Source: Microbispora sp. H13382
Lineage (GTDB): Bacteria; Actinomycetota; Actinomycetes; Streptosporangiales; Streptosporangiaceae
Length of the DNA stretch: 64,000 nucleotides
Direction of reading: 5' to 3'
NCBI RefSeq assembly: GCF_014161445.1
Contig: NZ_JABBXA010000015.1
Span: 142,285-206,284 of the forward strand
The notes under the pieces were generated by a model that saw only the letters and a program-made list of their open reading frames with translations, ran no database searches and was not told where the DNA came from. Below, piece by piece: positions 55,089 to 64,000 of the stretch (the stretch's first letter is position 1; each line of letters starts with the position of its first letter). A program made the position numbers and the translations under genes.

Positions 55089-55186
55089 CGTCATCGACGT
55101 CTTTCCGGTGGTCCTGCCGTACGCGGGTCTCCGGCGCCGTTCGGCATGTCGCCTCGACCGCGGCGGCGGAGGCCCTCAGGCGTGGA

Positions 55187-56146
55187 TCACCTGCCGTACC
55201 CGCCCTGCCGCGAGGTCGCCGGCGCGACGCTGGACACCATGCCCGGGGCGGACGAGACCGTGCTCGACGCCGCGGCGTCGGCCGTGGCCGTCGCGGAGGT
55301 GGCGAGCTCGGCCGCCGCTCCCGTCGTCGCGGCGGCTCCCTGCGCCGGAGCGTCCGTGGTGCCACGGACGGTCCTGGTGACCGCGTTGGCGTTGGCGTCG
55401 GCCCGGGCGGCGGCATCGGCGGCCGTCGTCTGGGTGCTGCTCATGGCGCCGTCCGCCGGAGTGTCGCACGGCACCAGCGCCAGCAGGCCGCCCGCGCTGC
55501 CGGCGGTCGCCGCGACGGCGCCCTTGAGGCTGAGCAGCGCGTTGAGCCTGGCGGTGACGTTGAGCCCGGCGTGGACAGCGGCGCCCACGGTGGCGACGGC
55601 CGCCGCCGAAGCGTCCACGGCGGCGGCGGTCTGGCCGGTGACGGCGACGACCGGCCTGCCGACCTGGGCGGCGAGATCCGCGGCGACGTCCACCTTGGCG
55701 GCCAGCGCCGCGTTGACGTCCGCGACCGCGACCAGGGCGGCCGTCAGGTGGGCCTCCAGCCGGGCGACCACGTTGGCGGTGACGGTGACGGTCGCGTCGG
55801 CCACGATGTCGGCCGCGATGTCGGCCGCGGCGTTGATCTGGGCGTTCGCCTCGGCCGACAGGCCGGCCGTCACGGTGCCGCAGAGCTTCGCGACGGCGAC
55901 GAGGTGGGCCCTGATGTCAGCGGTCAGGTTCACCGCCACCTCGGCGGCCGCGTCGGCCTGCGCGGCGACGCCGCTCGTCGCCCCGCCGACGGCCGTGCCC
56001 TGCAGATCGGCCAGAAGCCTCGCCAGCGTCTCGACCCGGTGCTCGGTGCACTTCTGCGCGCACACGTCGGCCTGCGCGGGTGCGGCGAGCATGCCGGCGA
56101 TACCGATCGTGACGGCGACGACGGCTGTCCTAACCACTCGTTTCAT
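55187..56146 (-). CDS. Secreted alanine-rich helical repeat protein
   Basis: 319 residues from the ATG at 56146. Signal peptide RVVRTAVVAVTIGIAGMLAAPAQA with cleavage after A26. The mature protein is about a third alanine, with long amphipathic helical runs (ANAQINAAADIAADIVADATVTVTANVVARLEAHLTAALVAV in extent). Cysteines are C29, C33 and C89, with one near 226. The C-terminal third (Ser/Thr/Ala-rich) looks disordered. No family was recognised; it resembles LEA- or apolipoprotein-like sequence. It has a long upstream gap and convergent neighbours. Confidence 0.72.
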   Translation of the reverse strand: MKRVVRTAVVAVTIGIAGMLAAPAQADVCAQKCTEHRVETLARLLADLQGTAVGGATSGVAAQADAAAEVAVNLTADIRAHLVAVAKLCGTVTAGLSAEANAQINAAADIAADIVADATVTVTANVVARLEAHLTAALVAVADVNAALAAKVDVAADLAAQVGRPVVAVTGQTAAAVDASAAAVATVGAAVHAGLNVTARLNALLSLKGAVAATAGSAGGLLALVPCDTPADGAMSSTQTTAADAAARADANANAVTRTVRGTTDAPAQGAAATTGAAAELATSATATADAAASSTVSSAPGMVSSVAPATSRQGGYGR

Positions 56147-56524
56147 TGACTTGCCCCCGGTTCATATTCCTTTTCACGAGAGTGGGAATGACGAACCCAA
56201 GAACCCCCGTGCGTCGGCGAGCACGCCGACAAAGACGTCGGCATTTCTATCACTCCCGATCACGGCGGAAAGCCCTGCCGACCAGGGGATCCCCGCCCCG
56301 CACCCGCCCGGAAAGTCGGCATATCAAGGCCCGGACGACCACTTCGCGGTCACCGCAATCCCGCCTCCGGAGAAAGCCACGGTAAACACGACGCCCAGGC
56401 CCGGCGACAGATCTTTCCGCTCACTTTTAGCGACGCGCCGCCGGGCCTCGCGACCCGGCCCCGCCAGGACCGATCACGACCTCGCCATATCGCGACATAT
56501 CTCGATTGGAGTTACGCTGGCAGA
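56147..56524. other. Gap between the Ala-rich gene and DUF1707
   Basis: 378 bases without a gene. GTCGGCG (56213-56219) and CGCCGAC (56224-56230) form a 7-bp hairpin, with a third GTCGGC just beyond. Otherwise nothing apart from the near-palindrome at the right end. Confidence 0.5.
56487..56500. promoter_or_regulatory. Near-palindrome ahead of the DUF1707 gene
   Basis: ATATCGCGACATAT becomes the perfect palindrome ATATCGCGATAT if one inserted C is removed. It is 24 bases upstream of the GTG start, a possible operator. Confidence 0.4.
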
Positions 56525-57094
56525 GTGACTCTCCTCATCCCCCATGCGGGCGACGACCCCGCACAGCGCGCTTCGGACGCCGACCGCGACCGGGTCGCCG
56601 CCGTCCTCGGCGAGGCGCTGGCCACCGGCCGCCTGACGAGCGTCGAGCACGCGGACCGGCTCGACGCCGCCTACGCCGCGGTGACCGTCGGCGACCTCGT
56701 GCCCCTGGTCAGGGACCTGCCCGACGCGGCCCATCCCCCGGCCACGCCCTCCACGGAGCGGCACCGTGTCTCCGCGGTGTTCAGCAAGATCATACGGCGC
56801 GGGCGCTGGGTCGCCGGGCGGCACACCGAACTCAGCTCGGTCTTCGGTGCGCTGATCGTGGACCTCAGCGACGCGGTGCTGCCCGGCCGTGAGGTGACGC
56901 TGGAGCTGAACTCCTTCTGCGGCAAGCTCATCGTCACCGTGCCGGCCGACGCCAGGGTGATCGACGAGGGCAGCGCGGTCTTCTCGAAGCGCTCGGTGAC
57001 CGGTGGGAACGGCGACGGCGACGGCCCGCTGATCCGCGTCACCGGCAACGCGCGGTTCGGCAAGATCCTGGTCTACCGCAGGACACTTCGCTGA
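56525..57094 (+). CDS. DUF1707 protein with LiaF-like C terminus
   Basis: 189 residues from the GTG at 56525. DUF1707 domain at 14-67 (RASDADRDRVAAVLGEALATGRLTSVEHADRLDAAYAAVTVGDLVPLVRDLP in extent). The C-terminal half (VFGALIVDLSDAVLPGREVTLELNSFCGKLIVTVPADARVI in extent) resembles the LiaF/DUF2154 beta-helix type seen in envelope-stress proteins. No membrane helix or signal peptide is present. Similar actinobacterial proteins are of unknown function. It lies 17 bases ahead of plsX and may be cotranscribed. Confidence 0.88.
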   Translation: MTLLIPHAGDDPAQRASDADRDRVAAVLGEALATGRLTSVEHADRLDAAYAAVTVGDLVPLVRDLPDAAHPPATPSTERHRVSAVFSKIIRRGRWVAGRHTELSSVFGALIVDLSDAVLPGREVTLELNSFCGKLIVTVPADARVIDEGSAVFSKRSVTGGNGDGDGPLIRVTGNARFGKILVYRRTLR

Positions 57095-57111
57095 CGGCCT
57101 ACGATGCGGCC

Positions 57112-58140
57112 ATGCAGCCCACCGGCCGTGCGCTGCCCGTGGCGCTCGACGCCATGGGCGGCGACAACGCGCCCGCGGAGATCGTCGCGGGAGCCGTACA
57201 GGCCGTGCGGGAGCGGGGCGTGCCCGTCGTCCTCGTCGGTCATCCCCGCCTGCTCTACCAGGAGCTGGCCGAGCACGACGCCGTCACCGAGATTCCCATC
57301 GTCCGCGCGGAGGAGGCGCTGGCGATGGACGAGGGCGCGCTGGCGAGCCTGAGACGGCCCCGGTCCAGCATCGCCGTCGCCTGCCACCTCGTCCGGCGTG
57401 GCGACGCCTGCGCGGTCGTGTCCGCGGGGTCGACGGCGGGCGTCGTCGCCACCGGCCGGCTGCGGCTGCGGGCCCAGCAGGGGGTCGTACGCCCCGCGAT
57501 CGCGGTCGGCCTGCCGACCCTGCCCCAGCCGACCGTGCTGCTCGACGCGGGCGCCACGGCCGACGCCAAGCCGGAGATGCTGGTGCAGTTCGCCCACCTC
57601 GGCGTGGCCTACGCCGAGACGGCGCTCGGCATGCGGCGTCCCCGCGTCGGCCTGCTCACGATCGGCGCCGAGGCGGAGAAGGGCAACAAACTCGCCAAAC
57701 GTGCTCACGAGCTGCTGGCCGCCACGCCCGGCATCGACTTCACCGGCAACATCGAGGGGCACGACCTGCTCACCCGCAAGGTCGACGTGGTCGTCGCCGA
57801 CGGGTTCACCGGCAACATCGCGCTCAAGACCGTCGAGGGCACGGTGCGGTACGCCTTCGAGCAGTTCAGGGAGGCGATCGCGGACAGCCGCGTGGCCAGA
57901 CTCGGCGGGATGCTGCAGCGGTCCCGGCTCCGGGAGCTGGCCGGCCGGCTCGATCCCGAGGCGCACGGCGGGGCCGTGCTGCTCGGTCTCAACGGCACCG
58001 TGGTGATCGCGCACGGCTCGTCACGGGCGCGCGGCGTCGCCGCCGCCTGCGAGCTCGCGGCCCGCCTGTCGGCCCAGGGCATCGTCGCCAGGATCGGCGA
58101 GCGGATCGCCTCAAACAACAAGCCGCACCGCCGCTGGTGA
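57112..58140 (+). CDS. plsX: Phosphate acyltransferase PlsX
   Basis: 342 residues from the ATG at 57112. It converts acyl-ACP to acyl-phosphate for phospholipid synthesis at the inner membrane. PlsX motifs: LDAMGGDNAP near 13-22, SAGSTAG in place of the usual SAGNTGA, NIEGHDLLTRKVDVVVADGFTGN in extent, and HGSSRARGV. Usual companions (rpmF, rnc, acpP) are absent, so this may be a second, stand-alone copy. ArgS follows 50 bases downstream. Confidence 0.92.
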   Translation: MQPTGRALPVALDAMGGDNAPAEIVAGAVQAVRERGVPVVLVGHPRLLYQELAEHDAVTEIPIVRAEEALAMDEGALASLRRPRSSIAVACHLVRRGDACAVVSAGSTAGVVATGRLRLRAQQGVVRPAIAVGLPTLPQPTVLLDAGATADAKPEMLVQFAHLGVAYAETALGMRRPRVGLLTIGAEAEKGNKLAKRAHELLAATPGIDFTGNIEGHDLLTRKVDVVVADGFTGNIALKTVEGTVRYAFEQFREAIADSRVARLGGMLQRSRLRELAGRLDPEAHGGAVLLGLNGTVVIAHGSSRARGVAAACELAARLSAQGIVARIGERIASNNKPHRRW

Positions 58141-58190
58141 CACCGGATATAGGACGGCGGGCGGGAGGCGCGCGCCGATAAGCTTGACGC

Positions 58191-59912
<1,722 letters not shown>

Positions 59913-60003
59913 GCGGGGTGCCGGATCCCGCTCCGGCGGACACCGCTCCGGGGGACATCGGGAAGGGCGCGCCCTGCACCGGGAGCGGCCCTCTCGAGGC
60001 CAC

Positions 60004-60035
60004 GGACGCCGTCCTCGCGTCAGGGGACGGCGTCC
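60004..60035 (+). terminator. Hairpin after argS
   Basis: GGACGCCGTCC (60004-60014) and GGACGGCGTCC (60025-60035) pair perfectly over 11 bp, in the 283-base gap after argS. There is no T-tract. Confidence 0.5.
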
Positions 60036-60195
60036 CCGCTCGATCATGGCCGGCCGCCCGTTCCGGGGCGGTCCGGCCTTGCCGAGTCCACGGGTCAGGG
60101 TCGTCCCCGGCGCGCCTCGTCCGTAACTGTCGCACCATGCGTCTAGTCTGGCGCGGTCAAGGGAGTGCCAGCCGACTCCTCGGGGAGCTTTCCGC

Positions 60196-61515
60196 GTGAG
60201 CATGGACCTGACCACGAGTCCGGACTTCGAAAACCTGGCCGAGGCCACGGAGCTGCACCACTACGCCGAGGCGCTGATCGTCAGCCTGGCGGCCGACGGG
60301 ACGGCGCCCAACCTGCCGCCGGGGATCACGGACGTGCCGGGCTACTGGCTGGGGCCCGCCGTCGAGGCCCTCGTCCTCATCACGTCCGGCAAGGACGCCC
60401 TGGAGCCACTGGCCCTGGCGAACCAGCTGGACGAGCGGCGCACCGCCCTGTTCCTGTGCCTGGCCCTCGCCGTCTGCGGCCACGGCGACCGGATCCACGC
60501 CTCCTGGCTCGGCACCGCCTTCGGCGACCTGTCCGAAGACCGCCCGGTGACCCCCGGCCAGCGGGCGCTGTGGCTCGCCGCCGCACGCGGGGCGTACGGA
60601 CCGGTCGGCAAGATCTTCGTACTGCGCAAGCTGGACGCGGTCGACGTGCCGGCCACCGACGACCGGTGGCTCAAGGCCCTCGTACCCGGTCTGCCGGAGA
60701 CGGCCGTGCCTGCCTCGTTGGAGGCGTTCCCCGAACTGGCCAAGGTCCCCGAGATCGAACGGTCGCTGCGGGCGTCGGCCACCCTGAACCGCCTGCGCGA
60801 GCGCTGCACCGAGATCACCTCCACCCGGCAGACCGGCGAGGTCACCAAGGTCGTACGCGGCACCGTGTGGGCCGAGGACGAGCCGCTGGCCGTGCTCCGC
60901 GCCCTGGCGGGCCAGCGCGGCCAGGAAGGACCGCTGAGCTCGCTCACCGGGCATCTGCTGGAGGACCTGCGTCCCGACGCCGACCCCCACATGGCGGCGC
61001 TCGCTCTGCACGTGGCCGCGCCTGCCGTGAGAGCGGCCGCCGAGTCCCTCGTCGAGGTCGTGCGCGAACCGCCGCCCGACACCCTGCACGTGCCGATCCT
61101 CGGCTATCCGATCACGCTCAGGCCCGAGGGTCCCGACCAGGAGTCGATGGCGGCGGCCGAGCAGCGGCTCGTCACCGACTGCGTGCCGAAGCGCACCCGG
61201 CCCTGGGCCGGCTACGTCCTCCTGGTCCTCGCCGTCGTCGTCTTCGCCGCCGGGTTCGTGGTCTCACTGCCGCTCGCCCTCGTGGGCCTGATGATCGGCG
61301 CCGCGGGCGGGCACCTGCTGTGGCGCCATCGCATCAAGGAACACTCAGACGTGCGGTACGTCCAGACACGGGCCGGCAAGCTCGCCGACCTCGCCGACAA
61401 AGCCGTCTGGGCCCTGCACGAGTACGCCAGGGAGTCCGAGGAGCGCGCCTCCGCCGCCGCCCGGGACCTGACAGAGGTGTCCACCCTCCTGCGCCGGGGC
61501 CCGCGGGCCGCGTAG
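60196..61515 (+). CDS. Membrane protein of unknown function
   Basis: 439 residues from the GTG at 60196 (the ATG at 60202 is an alternative), with GGGGAGC upstream. The first 330 residues are a helical, soluble-looking domain with no recognised family (AEALIVSLAADGTAPNLPPGITDVPGYWLGPAVEALVLI in extent). Two close membrane helices at about 339-375 (GYVLLVLAVVVFAAGFVVSLPLALVGLMIGAAGG in extent) precede a C-terminal helical tail. Probably a large cytoplasmic domain anchored near its C terminus. A perfect terminator follows. Confidence 0.75.
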   Translation: MSMDLTTSPDFENLAEATELHHYAEALIVSLAADGTAPNLPPGITDVPGYWLGPAVEALVLITSGKDALEPLALANQLDERRTALFLCLALAVCGHGDRIHASWLGTAFGDLSEDRPVTPGQRALWLAAARGAYGPVGKIFVLRKLDAVDVPATDDRWLKALVPGLPETAVPASLEAFPELAKVPEIERSLRASATLNRLRERCTEITSTRQTGEVTKVVRGTVWAEDEPLAVLRALAGQRGQEGPLSSLTGHLLEDLRPDADPHMAALALHVAAPAVRAAAESLVEVVREPPPDTLHVPILGYPITLRPEGPDQESMAAAEQRLVTDCVPKRTRPWAGYVLLVLAVVVFAAGFVVSLPLALVGLMIGAAGGHLLWRHRIKEHSDVRYVQTRAGKLADLADKAVWALHEYARESEERASAAARDLTEVSTLLRRGPRAA

Positions 61516-61533
61516 GACGCCTGCACCGCAGAC

Positions 61534-61571
61534 GACTGTGCCCGCCGCCCAGAAGGGCGGCGGGCACAGTC
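61534..61571. terminator. Bidirectional terminator
   Basis: A perfect 17-bp stem (61534-61550 with 61555-61571) with loop AGAA, between the + strand membrane gene and the - strand sepF. Confidence 0.88.
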
Positions 61572-61611
61572 TCGTACGCGGATGCGCTCCAGGCGATCAC
61601 ACGGATGTGCC

Positions 61612-61995
61612 TCAGGCGGTGGAGACCTCCACCGTCGCCGGAGTGATCAGGAAGACCTTGTCCGCGATCCGCTCGATGCGTCCCTCACAGCCGTAGGCCA
61701 AGCCTGCGGCGAAGTCGACCATTCGCGTGGCCTCCGCCGTCGACATGCTCGCCACGTCCATGACCACCGTGTGGCCCTCGCGGAAGTGCCGGCCGATCGT
61801 CAGGGCGTCGTCGTACTTCTGCGGGCGAACCATGACGATCCGGGCCGGGTCGGCATTGGGCTGCCAACGCTTGGCGGCACGCTCGGCCGCCGGCATCCAG
61901 TCGTCCTCGTACTCGTCCTCGGCATAGGTCTCGTCGTCGTACTGCTCTGCCCCGCCTAGGCCAAGGTAGCTCGCCACCTTGCGCACAGCCCCCAT
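61612..61995 (-). CDS. SepF-like cell-division protein, short form
   Basis: 127 residues. The N-terminal amphipathic helix MGAVRKVASYLGLG (the membrane-targeting motif of SepF) is followed by a short acidic tract EQYDDETYAEDEYEDD and the SepF core (IVMVRPQKYDDALTIGRHFREGHTVVMDVASMSTAEATRMVDFAAGLAYGCEGRIERIADKVFLITPATVEV in extent). The linker is about 80 residues shorter than in the main actinobacterial SepF, so it may be a SepF-like paralogue (SflA/SflB type). The ribosome site AAAAGGAC is present twice through a 15-bp duplication. Confidence 0.87.
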   Translation of the reverse strand: MGAVRKVASYLGLGGAEQYDDETYAEDEYEDDWMPAAERAAKRWQPNADPARIVMVRPQKYDDALTIGRHFREGHTVVMDVASMSTAEATRMVDFAAGLAYGCEGRIERIADKVFLITPATVEVSTA

Positions 61996-62389
61996 CGGTT
62001 CGTCCTTTTCCGGCTTGTCCTTTTCCGGGCTCGTCCCGACACACGGAACCGTAATCGACGATTCAGCGAACCCCCACCGACACGCCCGGCCGTTTAAGTG
62101 TTGTTGGCTGGATAATGTGCAGGCCGGGTACTCATGTCTTCATCGTCAATTCCGTCAGCCCTTCCAGGGTAACTCTCAAACCCGCCTACCCCATGGAACC
62201 CTTCGCAAACATTTCTCACAGTCACCCCGAACGACGGCACGCCTTCAGTAGATCACAACGGACGCCACCGATGACGGGTTCCCGAAACACGATCTTGCAG
62301 GTAGGCCCCCGTACGCCGCTCACATGAGACACGATTCACGACGAGGGCAATGAAGATCGAATTGCGCGACGAAGACACCGGAATTCTCA

Positions 62390-62409
62390 TATCGAAAGCA
62401 CTTTCGATA
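62390..62409. repeat. Perfect 9-bp inverted repeat
   Basis: TATCGAAAG (62390-62398), CA, CTTTCGATA (62401-62409). It stands in gene-free DNA about 400 bases upstream of sepF. Hairpin or operator; no gene lies close. Confidence 0.6.
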
Positions 62410-63380
62410 ACGGCGATGCTGCCCTGAAGCGTGTCTCTCGGGGGCCGATATCGAGCTCAATTTGAGGTGTCTCCCGCGCCTCCGACACAGTACGGGCCCG
62501 CAATCCCGCCTGCGGAAAGAGGACGGGAAAGGCGGCCGCATCCGCCCCTCGCCGGCGCTTGTCCCCCAGCGGGTTCGCCAGCGGGTTCGGCAGCGGGAGC
62601 AGCGTCCGGCTTCCATGCCATACGGCTGTCGGCCCGAGTGACTGTCCGGACCGAGACACTGTCCGGAGCGAGGCTCTAACCGAGGCTCTAACTGGGACGC
62701 TGACCGGGACGCTGTGGGAACCGGCGGCGATCGGTCCGGGCGCGGGCGGCCCGGGCGGCAGACGGCGAATGCCTACGCGTCCCCGGGCCGTAAAACAGCG
62801 GGAGGACAACCGTGGCGTCTCCAGTAGCACCCGCCGATTCTCTCGCGGGTACCGCGGCCCGGTCGATGGCTCCCGCCCCTTGAAATCAGGACTCGACCCC
62901 GGCGCGGCAGGAACTGACCCCGCGGCGACTACGTGGGCGAGGGACGCGGGACGGGTGGAACAGGCGACGGGGCGAGGGTACACGCGCCACTGAGACATGG
63001 GATGGCGACAGCAGGGATCTGGGGGGGAGGCCGGGCCGCTGGGAGTTGGGCCGTGGAAGCTGAGACGGGGACTGGGTGGCTGGGACGCGTGTTGGGGTGG
63101 GGGTCGTGGTGTGGGTGGGGGTTGGTCACTGCGCCGGCCGGAAGGTCCGGTCCTCGCGAAGCCCGCTCCGCTGGGCCTTCGCTGCGGTCCTCCCTCCCGC
63201 CCGCTCCGCTCCCCCCACGCTCACGCGCAGCATTTTCCTGGACGCTCACGCCCAGCATCGTCGGCCTCAGGTCGGCCTCGGGTCGGCCATCGGCCTGGCC
63301 CCCACGTCCCTGAAATTCCACCACCGTCCCTGTGACGCCGCCCCCGCCCCTGCCTCTGGATGTGCCTCCGGATATGCGAA

Positions 63381-63406
63381 AGCCCCGGCCGTATTCGGCC
63401 GGGGCT
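63381..63406 (-). terminator. Second terminator downstream of 5S
   Basis: AGCCCCGGCCG (63381-63391) and CGGCCGGGGCT (63396-63406) form a perfect 11-bp stem with loop TATT and a TTT run on the minus strand, 280 bases beyond the 5S gene. Confidence 0.6.
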
Positions 63407-63645
63407 GGATCCCACCACTTCTATGTCGTCTTCTATGTCGTCGCCGGGTCTGTGGTCCGCCAGTCCGTCAGGACCAGGCAGGTGGCGCACCCGTCTCGTT
63501 GCCCGGCCTACTGGCGGACGGCACGCAGTCGGGTTCCGGGCCTGATGCGGGTGCCGGATCGGGCCGGCACCACCACGGCCTCGGCGCAGAACCCGGGGGG
63601 CCGATCCCGACAACCCCGCAGGAAATGAAAGTGGTCTGGAAATGC

Positions 63646-63678
63646 GGAAGGGCCACCCCGTTTCGGGGTGGCCCTTCC
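63646..63678 (-). terminator. rRNA operon terminator
   Basis: A perfect 15-bp stem (63646-63660 with 63664-63678) with a 3-base loop, 10 bases past the 3' end of 5S on the minus strand. Confidence 0.9.
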
Positions 63679-63687
63679 TATAAAGAT

Positions 63688-63807
63688 TGTCCGGCGGTGT
63701 CCTACTCTCCCACACCGTCCCCGGTGCAGTACCATCGGCGCTGGCAGGCTTAACTTCCGGGTTCGGAAAGTAACCGGGTGTTTCCCTGCCGCTATAACCG
63801 CCGTAAC
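63688..63807 (-). rRNA. rrf: 5S ribosomal RNA
   Basis: About 120 bases on the minus strand, starting GTTACGGCGGTTATAGCGG and ending ACACCGCCGGACA, whose ends pair. It has the conserved CCCGGTTACTTTCCGAACCC and GGGAGAGTAGGACACCGCC blocks of actinobacterial 5S. The ends may be off by a base or two. Confidence 0.95.
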
Positions 63808-63875
63808 CCCATGAAACACACAACCAATCAGTGGTTGCTGTCTCTGAGATCACATAGTGGACGCGAGCATATTAT
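63808..63875 (-). other. 23S-5S spacer
   Basis: 68 bases. CAACCA (63821-63826) and TGGTTG (63832-63837) form a small stem, possibly for RNA processing. No tRNA lies in it. Confidence 0.7.
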
Positions 63876-64000
63876 GGTCAAGTCCTCGGCCTATTAGTAC
63901 CGGTCAGCTCCACACATTACTGCGCTTCCACTTCCGGCCTATCAACCCCATCATCTCTAGGGGGCCTTACCCACTCTCGTGGTGGGAGACCTCATCTTGA
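63876..64000 (-). rRNA. rrl: 23S ribosomal RNA, 3' end (continues beyond window)
   Basis: The last ~125 bases of 23S on the minus strand, ending GGCCGAGGACTTGACC. It includes the conserved GACCGGTACTAATAGGCCGA block and GGTAAGGCCCCCTAGAGATGATGGGG (extent). The 5' part lies past position 64000. Confidence 0.95.

Larger units (their letters stand above)
61996..63645. other. Gene-poor region between sepF and the rRNA operon
   Basis: 1.65 kb without a credible gene. Contents: a 15-bp tandem duplication carrying two ribosome-like sites (62002-62028); the perfect inverted repeat TATCGAAAG-CA-CTTTCGATA (62390-62409); short direct repeats AGCGGGTTCGSC (62568-62592), ACTGTCCGGA (62641-62650, 62658-62667) and GGGACGCTG; a G-rich stretch (63016-63125); a strong stem (63381-63406); and 12-base TTCTATGTCGTC repeated (63419-63442). 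From 62,040 to 62,330 base composition is more even than elsewhere. Confidence 0.55.

Noticed and set aside
63407..63645. Possible small gene between the two terminators after 5S
   Set aside because: Frames there have skewed composition and no ribosome site, and read like random GC-rich sequence.

Overview
The window is high-GC DNA (about 70% G+C by eye). Gene order and content point to a filamentous actinomycete, most likely Streptosporangiaceae or a near relative. Grounds: GTG/TTG starts, actinobacterial families (DUF3027, DUF3263, DUF2530, DUF1707, SepF), a second groEL controlled by CIRCE, and an actinobacterial XPB helicase. No prophage, IS element, CRISPR array or tRNA gene was found. 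Almost all of it is chromosomal core or near-core DNA, with a regulator-rich accessory stretch between about 4.5 and 21 kb.

Layout. 0-4.5 kb: the 5' part of a sensor kinase with its OmpR-type regulator, L-2-hydroxyglutarate oxidase, a CBS-domain protein and a secreted beta-propeller-like protein. 4.5-21.3 kb: small catabolic or detoxification units, most paired with a regulator and a visible operator (epoxide hydrolase/WYL, SDR/TetR, flavin monooxygenase/PadR, aldo-keto reductase, ThpR+MFS+MarR, VOC/AraC, NCS2 purine permease/DUF2530, GntR-TetR hybrid/flavin oxidoreductase, XRE/NTF2). A 0.2-kb palindromic intergenic element lies at 11.0-11.2 kb. 21.3-31.8 kb: a block that from memory is conserved in actinomycetes: sacsin-like ATPase, DUF3027, MFS, cold-shock protein, a helicase-associated/WYL protein, a YGQ-rich membrane protein and the XPB helicase. 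32.3-35.3 kb: a small membrane protein, a HelD-type RNA polymerase motor and a GNAT enzyme.

35.3-39.7 kb: groEL2 with CIRCE, a cold-shock protein, a MoaD/ThiS-like sulfur carrier and a threonine-synthase-like enzyme preceded by a SAM riboswitch. The riboswitch and the carrier suggest that the last pair makes homocysteine/methionine rather than threonine. 39.7-46.3 kb: an ECF sigma factor, trehalose synthesis (otsA, otsB), an MFS protein, a tandem pair of secreted four-cysteine proteins, DUF3263 and a SAM hydroxide adenosyltransferase. 46.4-52.1 kb: a complete oligopeptide ABC importer (oppABCDF order). 52.5-54.8 kb: a Wzm/Wzt (TagGH-like) polysaccharide exporter and a PEBP protein.

54.8-62 kb: a 56-residue gene behind a near-consensus LexA box, a secreted Ala-rich protein, a DUF1707 protein, PlsX, ArgS, an unknown membrane protein and a short SepF. 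62-64 kb: about 1.7 kb with no credible gene, then the end of an rRNA operon on the minus strand (5S and the 3' end of 23S). The most useful second looks are the riboswitch/MoaD/threonine-synthase-like unit, the LexA-boxed mini-gene, the hybrid regulator with two operator types, the secreted paralogues that share identical signal-peptide DNA, the 11-kb palindromic element and the strong excess of CGTACG.
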